DNA from: Treponema sp.
GTDB taxonomy: Bacteria; Spirochaetota; Spirochaetia; Treponematales; Breznakiellaceae
Assembly: GCA_009777535.1 (NCBI GenBank)
Contig: WRLP01000004.1
Coordinates: forward strand, 62,001 to 126,000
Reading direction: 5' to 3'
DNA length: 64,000 bases
Numbering within the stretch: position 1 is the first letter of the stretch; each line of letters begins with the position of its first letter. This document shows, piece after piece, positions 42,485 through 51,162 of the stretch. A model generated the notes under the pieces. It did not search any database, had not been told where the DNA came from, and saw only the letters and a list, made by a program, of their open reading frames with translations. The position numbers and the translations under genes were made by a program.

Positions 42485-43402
42485 ATGCCAATTAAAATCC
42501 CCAGAGCCTTACCCGCATTTGACGCTTTAAGCAGGGAACGTGTTTTTGTAATGACCGAGGACAGGGCCGAACATCAGGACATAAGACCCCTGCGTGTCGG
42601 TATCCTGAACCTGATGCCCACCACAGTGGACACCGAGATACAGCTTCTGCGCCTTTTGGGTAACAGCCCTTTACAGATTGATATTACCTTTCTGCACATG
42701 GGCAGCCATGAATCCAAAAACGCTCCGCCGGGCCACCTTGAAAAATTTTACATCAGCGTCCAGGAAATTGTCTCGATGAAAATAAGGTTCGACGGACTGA
42801 TCATCACCGGCGCGCCCGTTGAAACCCTGCCCTTTGAGGAAGTCGACTACTGGAATGAATTTGCCGAAGTTATCGACTATTCGACTAAAAACGTTTATTC
42901 GATCATGCATATATGCTGGGGGGCACAGGCCGGCCTGTACCGCCGTTATGGGATACCAAAAAGGCCGCTGGAAAAAAAACTCTTCGGCGTTTTCCCCCAC
43001 GCCGTAAACGAGTACTACCATGCCCTGTTCCGGGGTTTTGACGATGAATTTCTTGCCCCCCAGTCAAGGCATACAACCTGCGACCGTTCTGCCATCGCGG
43101 CGGAGCCGAGGCTGACAATCCAGTCCGAAACAGACGAAACCGGTGTTTTTATTGTAACTGCCCGCGAAGGCCGAGAGGTCTATGTTACCGGCCATCTGGA
43201 GTACGAGCCGCTGACACTGGACGGTGAATACCGAAGAGATGTTTCAAAAGGGCTGCCCATCGAAATCCCGAAAAACTATTACCCTGATGATGATCCATCG
43301 AAGACTCCGGTTGTACGCTGGCGCGCCCACGCCAATTTGTTTTTTTACAACTGGCTCAATTTTGTATATCAGGAAACCCCGTACGATCTGAAGGATCTGT
43401 GA
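42485..43402 (+). CDS. metA: Homoserine O-acyltransferase (MetA family), probably acetyl-CoA-using
   Basis: 305 aa. It acylates homoserine in methionine synthesis. The catalytic cysteine C144 is in HICWGAQAG; the partner histidine is in VTGHLEYEP; RPLRVGILNLMP and RHTTCDR are family blocks. In the segment that sets acyl choice it reads GAPVETLPFEEV, like the Bacillus-type enzyme with glutamate (acetyl-CoA), rather than the GAPLGLVEF of E. coli (succinyl-CoA). Acetyl use is therefore inferred. No other methionine gene is near. The stop overlaps the convergent EutT-like gene by 47 bp. No ribosome binding site is visible; the -10 lies six bases before the ATG. Confidence 0.93.
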   Translation: MPIKIPRALPAFDALSRERVFVMTEDRAEHQDIRPLRVGILNLMPTTVDTEIQLLRLLGNSPLQIDITFLHMGSHESKNAPPGHLEKFYISVQEIVSMKIRFDGLIITGAPVETLPFEEVDYWNEFAEVIDYSTKNVYSIMHICWGAQAGLYRRYGIPKRPLEKKLFGVFPHAVNEYYHALFRGFDDEFLAPQSRHTTCDRSAIAAEPRLTIQSETDETGVFIVTAREGREVYVTGHLEYEPLTLDGEYRRDVSKGLPIEIPKNYYPDDDPSKTPVVRWRAHANLFFYNWLNFVYQETPYDLKDL

Positions 43403-43889
43403 TAGGCGGGACCAAGCTGCGGCAGAACAGCCAGTAAACAGCGCTTGAAAGTCTGTTCATGGCATGGACAATATCCTCCCTGTTCTGTTCCGGCCCTGAA
43501 GAAAAAGCCTTAACCGCGTTTATTTCAGTTTCCCTGACCCTGGTTCTCAGGGTATTCAGCCGCAGGGGTAAGGCGCCCATGGTATGAGATGGAACAGGGT
43601 GGTGGAAGCCAAAGAAATCCTTTACCCTGTGGCTTTGCTCATGCAGTTGCTCCAGCGTCAGGCCAAAGAGGCTGTCTACGGTAAAGGCGCGCCCATTTAC
43701 TTCCGCAGACATTATATCACGCACAAAGGATAAAACTTCTTCCAGGGCGTTACGGAAAAATTCTTCCCCCTGTTCAGCAGCCAGCAGCTGCGCTTCCAAA
43801 ATATCAGCTTCCAGAGAATCCAGAGCCCCCCGGAAGATAATGCGCGGGTGATTTTTTGATACAAAAACATTTGGCCTTAATTCAGTCAT
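43356..43889 (-). CDS. EutT-like cobalamin adenosyltransferase
   Basis: 177 aa. It matches the C-terminal catalytic half of EutT: HEQSHRVKDFFGFHHPVPSH, LNTLRTRVRETEINAVKAF and REDIVHAMNRLSSAVYWL. EutT adenosylates cob(I)alamin to coenzyme B12. The N-terminal region of enterobacterial EutT, which includes the metal-binding cysteine segment, is absent, so this is a short form. No ethanolamine or propanediol genes are nearby; it may serve another B12 enzyme. GAAAG precedes the ATG. Tail overlap of 47 bp with metA. Confidence 0.85.
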   Translation of the reverse strand: MTELRPNVFVSKNHPRIIFRGALDSLEADILEAQLLAAEQGEEFFRNALEEVLSFVRDIMSAEVNGRAFTVDSLFGLTLEQLHEQSHRVKDFFGFHHPVPSHTMGALPLRLNTLRTRVRETEINAVKAFSSGPEQNREDIVHAMNRLSSAVYWLFCRSLVPPITDPSDRTGFPDIQN

Positions 43890-43932
43890 ACTTTCAGTTT
43901 CTTTCCCATATTATTACTGATTATTGAACTGT

Positions 43933-43961
43933 TTGCCATACGCAAATTTTTAAGATATAAT
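43933..43961 (+). promoter_or_regulatory. paaK promoter
   Basis: TTGCCA at 43933-43938, 17-bp spacer, perfect TATAAT at 43956-43961. The leader is about 32 nt with AAGGAC as ribosome binding site. Confidence 0.7.
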
Positions 43962-43999
43962 GTACTTATCATGTTTATCATAATTACAAGGACATCATC

Positions 44000-45301
44000 A
44001 TGATTTACAACCCCGAATTGGAGTGCATGGATCCGTCGGCACGGAAAAAACTTCAGCTTGCACACCTGAAAAATCTGGTGGAGATGGTTTATGCCAGAGT
44101 GCCGTTTTACCGCAGCAGCATGAATGCCATGGGCATTGTTCCAAGAGACATTCGCTGTATCGAAGATATCGAAAAACTCCCCTTCACGACAAAAGACGAT
44201 CTTAGGGAAAACTATCCACACGGACTGCGCGCATGCCCGCAGGAACGCATCGTAGAGGTACACATGAGTTCCGGCACAACGGGCAAACCTGTGGTAGATG
44301 AATATACCATGAAGGACATTGATATCTGGAGGGAGGCAATGTCGCGTACATTGGCGGGCGCCGGCTGCACCAGGGACGATATCGTTCAGAACTGCTATGG
44401 CTACGGCCTGTTTACAGGCGGAGCGGGCGTACACTACGGCGCTCTGAAAATTGGGGCGGAAGTGCTGCCAATGTCCAGCGGAAATACTTCAAGACAGCTA
44501 ATGGTAATGGAGGACTTCAATTCTACAATGCTTACCTGTACCCCTTCCTACGCTCTCTGCATGGCGGAAGAAGCCGTAGAAGCCGGCATGGATCTATCGA
44601 AAATACCGCTTAACAAGGGCTGCTTCGGAGCAGAACCCTGGAGCGAAAACATGCGCAAGGAGATCGAAAAACGCTACAGTATGAAGGCCTACGACATATA
44701 CGGCCTTACAGAAATAATCGGCCCCGGCGTCTCGTTCGAGTGTGAAGCCCAGGACGGGCTGCATGTAAACGAGGATCTATTCTATCCCGAGGTAATTGAC
44801 CCTGTAACCGGAAAAGTTCTGGGCGACGGCGAAAGGGGCGAGCTGGTTTTTACAACCCTCACCAAGGAAGGAACTCCCCTGCTGCGCTACAGAACACGGG
44901 ACATAACCTTTTTGATCCGCAAACCCTGCTCCTGCGGCAGAACCACGGTCAGAATGCACAGGCTTTTTGGACGTACAGACGATATGCTGATAATCCGCGG
45001 AGTTAATGTTTTCCCAAGCCAGATTGAAGAAGCCCTTATCGAAATAGAGGGAACCGAGCCTCAGTACCTTATAGTAGTGAGCCGAGGTGAAAACCACCTT
45101 GACGAGGTGGAATTGCAGGTAGAGGTAAAAAAGGAACTGTTTACTGATATAACCCGCGGCCTTGAAGCGCTGCGCAACAGAATTGAAAATGTGATGAAAT
45201 CCAAACTGCAGATCCAGTTGAAGGTAAGGCTTGTTGAGCCAAAGACCATTGAACGCTCTATTGGCAAGGCCAACAGAGTTATCGACAACAGGAAAATATG
45301 A
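44000..45301 (+). CDS. paaK: Phenylacetate-CoA ligase family protein
   Basis: 433 aa adenylate-forming enzyme. P-loop-like SSGTTGKPV at 90-98, YDIYGLTE (A5), GERGELVFTTL, and YRTRDI (A7), followed by a C-terminal PaaK-type domain ending in IGKANRVIDNR. It activates an aromatic or related carboxylic acid to its CoA thioester using ATP. In anaerobes such genes are often followed by a small ACT protein, as here (45325), sometimes with indolepyruvate oxidoreductase genes, which are absent. Substrate not determined. Confidence 0.93.
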   Translation: MIYNPELECMDPSARKKLQLAHLKNLVEMVYARVPFYRSSMNAMGIVPRDIRCIEDIEKLPFTTKDDLRENYPHGLRACPQERIVEVHMSSGTTGKPVVDEYTMKDIDIWREAMSRTLAGAGCTRDDIVQNCYGYGLFTGGAGVHYGALKIGAEVLPMSSGNTSRQLMVMEDFNSTMLTCTPSYALCMAEEAVEAGMDLSKIPLNKGCFGAEPWSENMRKEIEKRYSMKAYDIYGLTEIIGPGVSFECEAQDGLHVNEDLFYPEVIDPVTGKVLGDGERGELVFTTLTKEGTPLLRYRTRDITFLIRKPCSCGRTTVRMHRLFGRTDDMLIIRGVNVFPSQIEEALIEIEGTEPQYLIVVSRGENHLDEVELQVEVKKELFTDITRGLEALRNRIENVMKSKLQIQLKVRLVEPKTIERSIGKANRVIDNRKI

Positions 45302-45324
45302 GTTATAATTAAGAGGAGGTTTTT

Positions 45325-45741
45325 ATGGAAATTAAGCAAATATCGGTTTTTCTGGAAAATACCCCGGGCAGGCTGGGCGAGGTAACAAAAACCCTCGCGC
45401 AAGCCGGAATTAATCTAAGGGCCATAAGCATTGCCGACACTGATTATTTTGGCATACTCAGGCTAATTGTTGACAAGACAGAAGAAGCTGTAGAAACCCT
45501 GACTACTGCGGGTTTTACCACCCGGTTGACCAGTGTGGCCGCTGTTGAAATCGAGGATATACCGGGGAGTCTCGCGAAATTGATGGAGCTTTTCCAGCAA
45601 AATCAAATCAACATTGAATATCTGTATGCGTCACTTGAAGGCAAAGCCGGAAAAGCGGTTGTAATATTCAAGCTGGAAGATCACAACAGGGGTTTACAAA
45701 TCATTAAAGATAAAGGCTTTACCATAGCGGAAATATTTTAA
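45325..45741 (+). CDS. Tandem ACT-domain protein
   Basis: 138 aa made of two ACT domains (about 1-68 and 70-138). The first begins ISVFLENTPGRLGEVTKTLAQAGINLRAI, the second VEIEDIPGSLAKLMELFQQNQINIEYLY. ACT pairs bind amino acids and regulate a partner. Strong AAGAGGAGG upstream. It sits between paaK (23 bp before) and glgA, whose ATG shares the final base of its stop, so the three are cotranscribed. The pairing with paaK is recurrent in anaerobes; the link to glycogen synthase is probably only positional. Confidence 0.92.
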   Translation: MEIKQISVFLENTPGRLGEVTKTLAQAGINLRAISIADTDYFGILRLIVDKTEEAVETLTTAGFTTRLTSVAAVEIEDIPGSLAKLMELFQQNQINIEYLYASLEGKAGKAVVIFKLEDHNRGLQIIKDKGFTIAEIF

Positions 45742-47282
45742 TGAAAATACTGATGGTTTCCAGCGAAGCAATACCGTTCGCGAAAACCGGAGGACTGTCG
45801 GATATGGTTACAGCCTTATCCCTCAGTCTTGCCAAGCTTGGCCATGAAGTAAAAATCGTTCTTCCCCGCTATTATTCCATTGACCGCGGCACGCAGCAGC
45901 TTGTTCCGGGAGCCATGGGGGTTCCGATGGGCGGCGGCGAGGAATGGAGCGCTGTTTACACCGCGCCGCTTCCCGGCTCGAAAGAAAAAAATCCGGTGCA
46001 GGTTTACTTTATCGATCACGAGATTTATTTCGGCAGGGACGGCATTTACGGCGTTCCTTCCGAGCCGGACTTTATTGACAACCCCAGGCGGTTTTCTTTT
46101 TTCTGCCGCGCCGTATTTCAGCTCTGCCGGAAAATCAGCTGGTTTCCCGATGTGCTTCACGCTCATGACTGGCCGGCTGCAATGGCCCCCGTTTACCTTA
46201 AATTCGCCGAACGTGTTTCCGGCAGCCTGGGCGGCTTTGAAAAAACGGCCTCTGTTTTTACGATCCACAATCTGGGCTACCAGGGCATTTACAGCAAAGA
46301 TAATTTCGATTACACGGGGCTTGGATGGGATGTTTTTTACAATGCCGGTTTTGAAGACGCAGGCATGCTGAATTTATTGAAAGCCGGACTCTACAGCGCC
46401 GATAAACTAAACACAGTTTCACCTAACTATGCGGAAGAAACAAAAACCCAGGCACACGGGTTCAGGCTCGACGGTGTTTTGCGCTATAGAAGCGCCGATT
46501 ACACGGGGATACTCAACGGCATTGATACCGGCATTTGGAACCCAATGAAGGATAAATACATAAGCGCGCATTTTTCAGCCAAAAACATGGCAGGTAAGGC
46601 AAAGGTGAAGGAAGAATTGCAGAAGGAATTCGGCCTGCCCCAGGATTCTTCGGCGCCTCTGGTTGGAATGGTTACAAGGCTGACAGGGCAAAAAGGCGTG
46701 GGAGAACTTTTTGGCCCAACCTACGGCAGCGCCTGGGCAATATGCCGTGAAATGAATCTACAGATGGTTCTTCTGGGCTCCGGAGAAGCATGGTGCGAAA
46801 ATGAGGTTTTAAGCCTCGCCTCCAGGCTTTCAAACTTCAAGGCCGTAATCGGATTCGACGAGAAATTAAGCCACCTTATAGAAGCGGGCAGCGACTTTTT
46901 CCTTATGCCAAGCCGTTATGAGCCATGCGGCCTTAACCAGATGTATTCCCTTGCATACGGAACCCTTCCCATTGTCCGCAGGACAGGCGGATTCGTTGAT
47001 ACGATTGAAAACTACAATGAGGCGACCGGCGGCGGAACAGGCTTTATGTTCGATAACCTTAGCCCTGTATCAATTTACAATACCGTGGGCTGGGCGGTGT
47101 GGGCATGGTACAACTGCCGCGAGCATATAGAGGCCATGCGTACACGGGCGATGAAGCTTGATTTTTCCTGGGAAAAATCCGCCGCGAAGTATGTAGAATT
47201 ATATGATGATGCCCGCACTGCTGTCTTTGGAAAAACAGGCAATTCCGGCTCCGGTACGGCAGCTTCAGATATTTTTTCTTAA
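45741..47282 (+). CDS. glgA: Glycogen synthase (ADP-glucose)
   Basis: 513 aa GT5 enzyme. The ADP-glucose-binding KTGGL motif is at 15-19; HAHDW, TIHNLGYQG and NTVSPNYAEE lie in the N-terminal domain; GMVTRLTGQKG opens the second; MPSRYEPCGLNQMYSLAYGT carries the conserved glutamates. It extends alpha-1,4-glucan chains from ADP-glucose made by GlgC. Length is slightly above the 480-aa norm owing to a loop near 295-320 and a Ser/Gly-rich tail. The start overlaps the ACT gene by 1 bp; the end overlaps the convergent DUF362 gene by 18 bp. Confidence 0.96.
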   Translation: MKILMVSSEAIPFAKTGGLSDMVTALSLSLAKLGHEVKIVLPRYYSIDRGTQQLVPGAMGVPMGGGEEWSAVYTAPLPGSKEKNPVQVYFIDHEIYFGRDGIYGVPSEPDFIDNPRRFSFFCRAVFQLCRKISWFPDVLHAHDWPAAMAPVYLKFAERVSGSLGGFEKTASVFTIHNLGYQGIYSKDNFDYTGLGWDVFYNAGFEDAGMLNLLKAGLYSADKLNTVSPNYAEETKTQAHGFRLDGVLRYRSADYTGILNGIDTGIWNPMKDKYISAHFSAKNMAGKAKVKEELQKEFGLPQDSSAPLVGMVTRLTGQKGVGELFGPTYGSAWAICREMNLQMVLLGSGEAWCENEVLSLASRLSNFKAVIGFDEKLSHLIEAGSDFFLMPSRYEPCGLNQMYSLAYGTLPIVRRTGGFVDTIENYNEATGGGTGFMFDNLSPVSIYNTVGWAVWAWYNCREHIEAMRTRAMKLDFSWEKSAAKYVELYDDARTAVFGKTGNSGSGTAASDIFS

Positions 47283-48368
47283 AAACGCCAGAACATCGGC
47301 GCCCGACGGCGGACAGCCCGGACAAAAAGCCTTAAATTCTATGGTACACGTTCCAATTCCAAGATTGCCCTTTTTTCCCTTAAACCCCTGACCCACGCAG
47401 ATTTTATCCCATAACGCCCCAAGTTCAGTTCTGTTCAAACGGGAAAGGGCAAAAATAAGTGAAGCATAACAGGCGCTGCATGCCTTGTTTTCGTTGACAC
47501 ATGCCGCTAGCTGGCGAACCTTGCCGGACGGAGAGGCGGCGACCCTTGCCTGAGAACTTACCTTATTTAATTCGCGCACCTTTGCATTTGCTATATCGGC
47601 GCTTCCAACACCAAGTTTTTCGGCAAGGCCGATATACGGAATTTCAGAAATTTCATACCCCATCTGGGCGGCTACCCAGGCGTCGCAAAGAACAGGGTCC
47701 CTTGCCGCGAACATACGGCCTGAATGCACAGGGTTTCCGCCTTCTTCAAAATCAAGATCGCCGCAGACAGCGTCCACAACAATAAAATCGCTGCGTACTG
47801 CGGTATTCAGATGGGCTATTGGCTTGGTAAGCCCCAATGTGTGAAAGCGGCGTTTTTCCCAGTCGGGAATAACACCCTTGTTGTTTTTAAGAGCGCAGGT
47901 GATCAGAGTCTGACAATGCCCCTTCATTACCGGCAAGTTGATCATAAAGTCCACGGCAAGGGCGCTTTGGCATATTTCTATTTCCATACCGCGGCAGTCG
48001 CAGGGCTTTGTTTTATCCTGTTTGGTGTCAATTAGCTGGACACCCCATTCATCTGCTACTTTCCCAAAGCCGCATATTTTGAAAGCATCAGTTGTCGATG
48101 CTCCTGCCCACGCTCCTTCGAGAATCACAATATTATTAAAGCCATTTTCTTTCAGATAACTGATAAGGCCCCAGGCAATCTCCGGATGGGTTGTCGCCCC
48201 GCCGGACGCCGGACGCGCAACCACAAGGTTTGGTTTTATGCCGATCCACTTGCGGCGATCCCCTATGAGTCCGGCCAAATTTGCTTCATTGGCCAGGCGA
48301 ATTGCCATTGCGCTGATATCATCACCATATACGACCAGAATTTCATTTTTATCCATAATTTGTTTCAC
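47265..48368 (-). CDS. DUF362 protein with cysteine-rich tail
   Basis: 367 aa. The DUF362 core covers about 35-260: IGIKPNLVVARPASGGATTHPEI, ILEGAWAG, NLPVMKGHCQTLITCALKNNKG. The tail has CVNENKACSACYAS and later CTIEFKAFCPGCPPSG, spacing that could hold an iron-sulfur cluster though not a standard 2[4Fe-4S] ferredoxin pattern. DUF362 proteins are found mainly in anaerobes; the reaction is unknown. The start overlaps the CNNM gene stop by 4 bp, so the two are coupled. The 3' end overlaps glgA by 18 bp. Confidence 0.85.
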   Translation of the reverse strand: MKQIMDKNEILVVYGDDISAMAIRLANEANLAGLIGDRRKWIGIKPNLVVARPASGGATTHPEIAWGLISYLKENGFNNIVILEGAWAGASTTDAFKICGFGKVADEWGVQLIDTKQDKTKPCDCRGMEIEICQSALAVDFMINLPVMKGHCQTLITCALKNNKGVIPDWEKRRFHTLGLTKPIAHLNTAVRSDFIVVDAVCGDLDFEEGGNPVHSGRMFAARDPVLCDAWVAAQMGYEISEIPYIGLAEKLGVGSADIANAKVRELNKVSSQARVAASPSGKVRQLAACVNENKACSACYASLIFALSRLNRTELGALWDKICVGQGFKGKKGNLGIGTCTIEFKAFCPGCPPSGADVLAFLRKNI

Positions 48369-49615
48369 GCCTTAAAACTTACAATTACTTCCATAACCCT
48401 GTTTTGCAGAATTTTTGAAACCCGAATAATAATATCATGGAATAAATATTCTTCTCCGGTTTGGGGCAATCTGCCGGACTTTTCCATAATCCAGTTCCCT
48501 ATAGTTGTATCGGGAATATCTTCGGTACTGTTTTTAATGCCTAAAAAATCGTACATATCAATAAAGTTTACGTTTCCCATAACGAAAAAACTGCCGTCTT
48601 TCGCGGCTTTAATGGATTCAACAACCTCATCATGTTCGTCCCAAATTTCGCCAACAAGCTCTTCCACAATGTCCTCTAAGGTTATAATTCCCAGGGTACC
48701 GCCGAATTCGTCGACAACCACCGCAAGATGCGCGTGTTTTTGCTGCAGGGTTCGCAGGAGTTTTGTTATTTTCATTGTTTTGGTAACAAGAGCCGCCGGT
48801 TTTACAATTTCCAGCGGAGTTTTAACGCCCTTGCTGACCAGGTGATAAAAATCTTTTAATAAAATTACACCCGTTATATTGTCTATGCTGTCGCGAAAAA
48901 CCGGCAGCCTGGAAAACCCTGTTTCAGTGAATTTGCGGTCAATTTCTTCGGCGGTATCGTTTTCGGATACAGCGGCTACATCGATTCGCGGTGTAAAAAT
49001 ATCTCCGGCGGTTATATCATCAAACTCGATTGCCTGCCGTATCATTTCTTCTTCCTGCTTATTAATTCCGCCTTCCTGCGCAACCTCTTCCACAAAGGTT
49101 AGAAGTTCATTTTCGGTGATTGAACGATCCATCTTTGCCGGAAATATTTTCATGATGATTTTTTTCCAGAAGGCGGTAAAATAATTAAGCGGAGTAAAAA
49201 TAATCAGTAAAAAACTTAAAAGCGGAGCTGTTCTTATGGCCGTCATTTCCGGGGATTCCTTAGCCAGCGCTTTGGGCGAGATATCACAAAACAGCAGCAC
49301 TACAAGGGATAAAACAACGGCGGCAATGCTTACCCCCTTGGCTCCGAACAGGCTGACAAAAAGCACTGTCGCAAGCGCTGATGCGACGATGTTGACGATA
49401 TTGTTCCCTATCAAAACCGAAGAAAGAACCTTGTCATACATATCAAGCATTTTTAGCGCAAGCCTTGCCCTTCCGCTTTTTAATGCCATGTTTTTCAGCT
49501 TGATCCTGTTTAGAGCGGAAAAGGCCATCTCGCAAAACGAAAAAAAAGCGGAAAAACAAAGCAACGCAACCAGGGAAATGATAAGCGCTAAATTATTGGA
49601 ACCGGGGTTTTCCAT
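48365..49615 (-). CDS. CNNM/HlyC-type membrane protein with CBS pair
   Basis: 416 aa. Four membrane segments of the CNNM (DUF21) domain lie in the first 140 residues (SLVALLCFSAFFSFCEMAFSALNRIK starts the first), followed by an acidic helix, a CBS pair at about 195-315 (DIFTPRIDVAAVSE, GVILLKDFY, VVDEFGGTLGIITLEDIVEELVGEIWDE) and a CorC-type C-terminal domain. Members transport or regulate Mg2+ or Co2+ efflux, with the CBS pair sensing adenine nucleotide. Its gene is 6 bp downstream of tRNA-Cys on the same strand. Confidence 0.9.
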   Translation of the reverse strand: MENPGSNNLALIISLVALLCFSAFFSFCEMAFSALNRIKLKNMALKSGRARLALKMLDMYDKVLSSVLIGNNIVNIVASALATVLFVSLFGAKGVSIAAVVLSLVVLLFCDISPKALAKESPEMTAIRTAPLLSFLLIIFTPLNYFTAFWKKIIMKIFPAKMDRSITENELLTFVEEVAQEGGINKQEEEMIRQAIEFDDITAGDIFTPRIDVAAVSENDTAEEIDRKFTETGFSRLPVFRDSIDNITGVILLKDFYHLVSKGVKTPLEIVKPAALVTKTMKITKLLRTLQQKHAHLAVVVDEFGGTLGIITLEDIVEELVGEIWDEHDEVVESIKAAKDGSFFVMGNVNFIDMYDFLGIKNSTEDIPDTTIGNWIMEKSGRLPQTGEEYLFHDIIIRVSKILQNRVMEVIVSFKA

Positions 49616-49621
49616 TATATA

Positions 49622-49693
49622 AGGCGCCGATCAGAATTGAACTGATGCATAATGGTTTTGCAGACCACTCCCTTACCGCTTGGGTACGGCGCC
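49622..49693 (-). tRNA. tRNA-Cys (GCA)
   Basis: Read on the minus strand: acceptor GGCGCCG pairs with CGGCGCC, discriminator U as expected for cysteine, D-arm CCC...GGG, anticodon stem GUGGU/ACCAU with loop CUGCAAA (anticodon GCA), T-arm AUCAG-UUCAAUU-CUGAU. 72 nt. The 3' CCA is not encoded and must be added post-transcriptionally; a CCA-adding-type gene starts at 63721. Confidence 0.95.
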
Positions 49694-49736
49694 GTAAGTA
49701 TCATTATATTAAAGCTATAACTTATGAGAAAAAAGA

Positions 49737-51122
49737 TCAAGTGAGGGGGATCCTCTCCCTTTTCAAAAACTTTCCTCTTCCATGGCTGCCCAGGAATTTT
49801 CCGCCACGGACAATTACCTCGCCGCGGGAGATTGTACAAACCGGCCAGCCATGGACATCGAATCCCTCATAGGCGGTATAGTCGCAGGCGCCACGAATTA
49901 TTTTTTTGCTGATGGCAGCTTTTTTATCCGGATCGATAATTGCCAGATCGGCGTCTGATCCAACTGCTATTACTCCCTTTTTTGGATACAGGCCGAAAAT
50001 CCTGGCCGGTGAAGTGCAGCAAAGATCGACAAAGCGGCGCAGGCTTATTCTTTTTTTAGCGACGCCTTCGCTGAACATAAGAGGGATGCGCTCCTGAACG
50101 CCGCCGATACCAGAGGGGCACTTTGTAAAGTCATCCCTGCCTGCCATTTTTTGTGTCTCGAACAAAAAGGGGCAGTGATCTGTTGCGACGGTATCAATAT
50201 CATTTTCCAGAGCATTCAAAAGCGCGTTCCTGTCGGCGGCGCTGCGCAGCGGCGGACACATTATATACTTTAAGCCCTCATGCCCGCCTTGCGCATAACG
50301 TTCTTCACCAAGGAACAGGTACTGCGGGCAGGTTTCCGCGAAAATATTTTTCTGCCCCCTGTTTCTGGCAGCGTTGATAAACTCCAGCCCCGGGGCATTG
50401 CTCAAGTGCACGATATAAAGCGGTGCGTCGCCGGCAAGGCGGGCAAAAAGCAGCATGCGGTTGATTGCCTCGGCCTCGCACTCGGCAGGCCGCGACAGCG
50501 GGTGAAAAACGGGCGCTGTCTTTCCGGCTGTGGTAAATTCCTGGCGCAGCAGGTTTATCACCCCGTCATTTTCCGGGTGAACAGCAACAAGCAGCGCCCT
50601 CTCCCCTGCCCGCCTTAAAACCCTGAATGCATCAGCATCGGAAATCTTAAAGCCGTAGGTAAGGTACAGTTTGAAGCTCGTTACCCCCTCGTCTGCCAGG
50701 CTGTCCATCATGGTTAAAACTTTTTCATCTACATGCTGAATTACCCCATGAAAGCCGTAGTCGATCACGGCCCTGCCGGCGGCCAATCCGTGATATTTTT
50801 TTATCTGATGATCCAAATCGCAGCCGGCAGGCCCGAAGCCGGGATGATCTATTATAGTGGTAGTTCCGCCGCAGGCGGCTGCAACAGTACCGGAATAGAA
50901 ATCATCGCATGATGCTGCCTTCCCTGTATCAAGATTCATATGGGTATGTACGTCAACGCCGCCGGGGATTACGATTTTACCCGAAGCATCAATAATTTCT
51001 GCACCTGTGCAGTCCAAATCCTTTTCTATTCTGGAAATTTTTCCTTCTTCGCAGATTATATCGCAGACTGTTTCTGCATCATCTGTAATTACCAGACCGT
51101 TTTTTATCAAAAGGTTTTTCAC
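49737..51122 (-). CDS. hydA: Dihydropyrimidinase / D-hydantoinase
   Basis: 461 aa amidohydrolase. Binuclear metal site: H59 and H61 in DVHTH, carboxylated lysine K151 in GVTSFKLYLTYGF, histidines in VAVHPEND and YIVHLSNA, and aspartate in VATDHCPF. CPQYLFL and GIGGVQERIP fit the hydantoinase/dihydropyrimidinase branch better than dihydroorotase or allantoinase. It opens cyclic ureides such as dihydrouracil. No other pyrimidine-degradation gene is near. GTG start at 51122 in the gap shared with the divergent ettA. Confidence 0.88.
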   Translation of the reverse strand: MKNLLIKNGLVITDDAETVCDIICEEGKISRIEKDLDCTGAEIIDASGKIVIPGGVDVHTHMNLDTGKAASCDDFYSGTVAAACGGTTTIIDHPGFGPAGCDLDHQIKKYHGLAAGRAVIDYGFHGVIQHVDEKVLTMMDSLADEGVTSFKLYLTYGFKISDADAFRVLRRAGERALLVAVHPENDGVINLLRQEFTTAGKTAPVFHPLSRPAECEAEAINRMLLFARLAGDAPLYIVHLSNAPGLEFINAARNRGQKNIFAETCPQYLFLGEERYAQGGHEGLKYIMCPPLRSAADRNALLNALENDIDTVATDHCPFLFETQKMAGRDDFTKCPSGIGGVQERIPLMFSEGVAKKRISLRRFVDLCCTSPARIFGLYPKKGVIAVGSDADLAIIDPDKKAAISKKIIRGACDYTAYEGFDVHGWPVCTISRGEVIVRGGKFLGSHGRGKFLKRERIPLT

Positions 51123-51162
51123 GCGCTTCTCACTTCTACTTTCTTATGATACATTCATTATC

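Noticed and set aside
42258-42485. SAM riboswitch upstream of metA
   Set aside because: The hairpin there lacks the conserved SAM-I core and matches the repeat element at 24049 instead; the -10 is six bases from the start, leaving no leader RNA.
43886-44434. 182-aa minus-strand open frame
   Set aside because: Antisense to the start of paaK and covers its promoter; no recognisable protein.
51007-51162. Upstream extension of EttA
   Set aside because: It would run through the divergent hydantoinase gene; EttA homology starts just after 51163.
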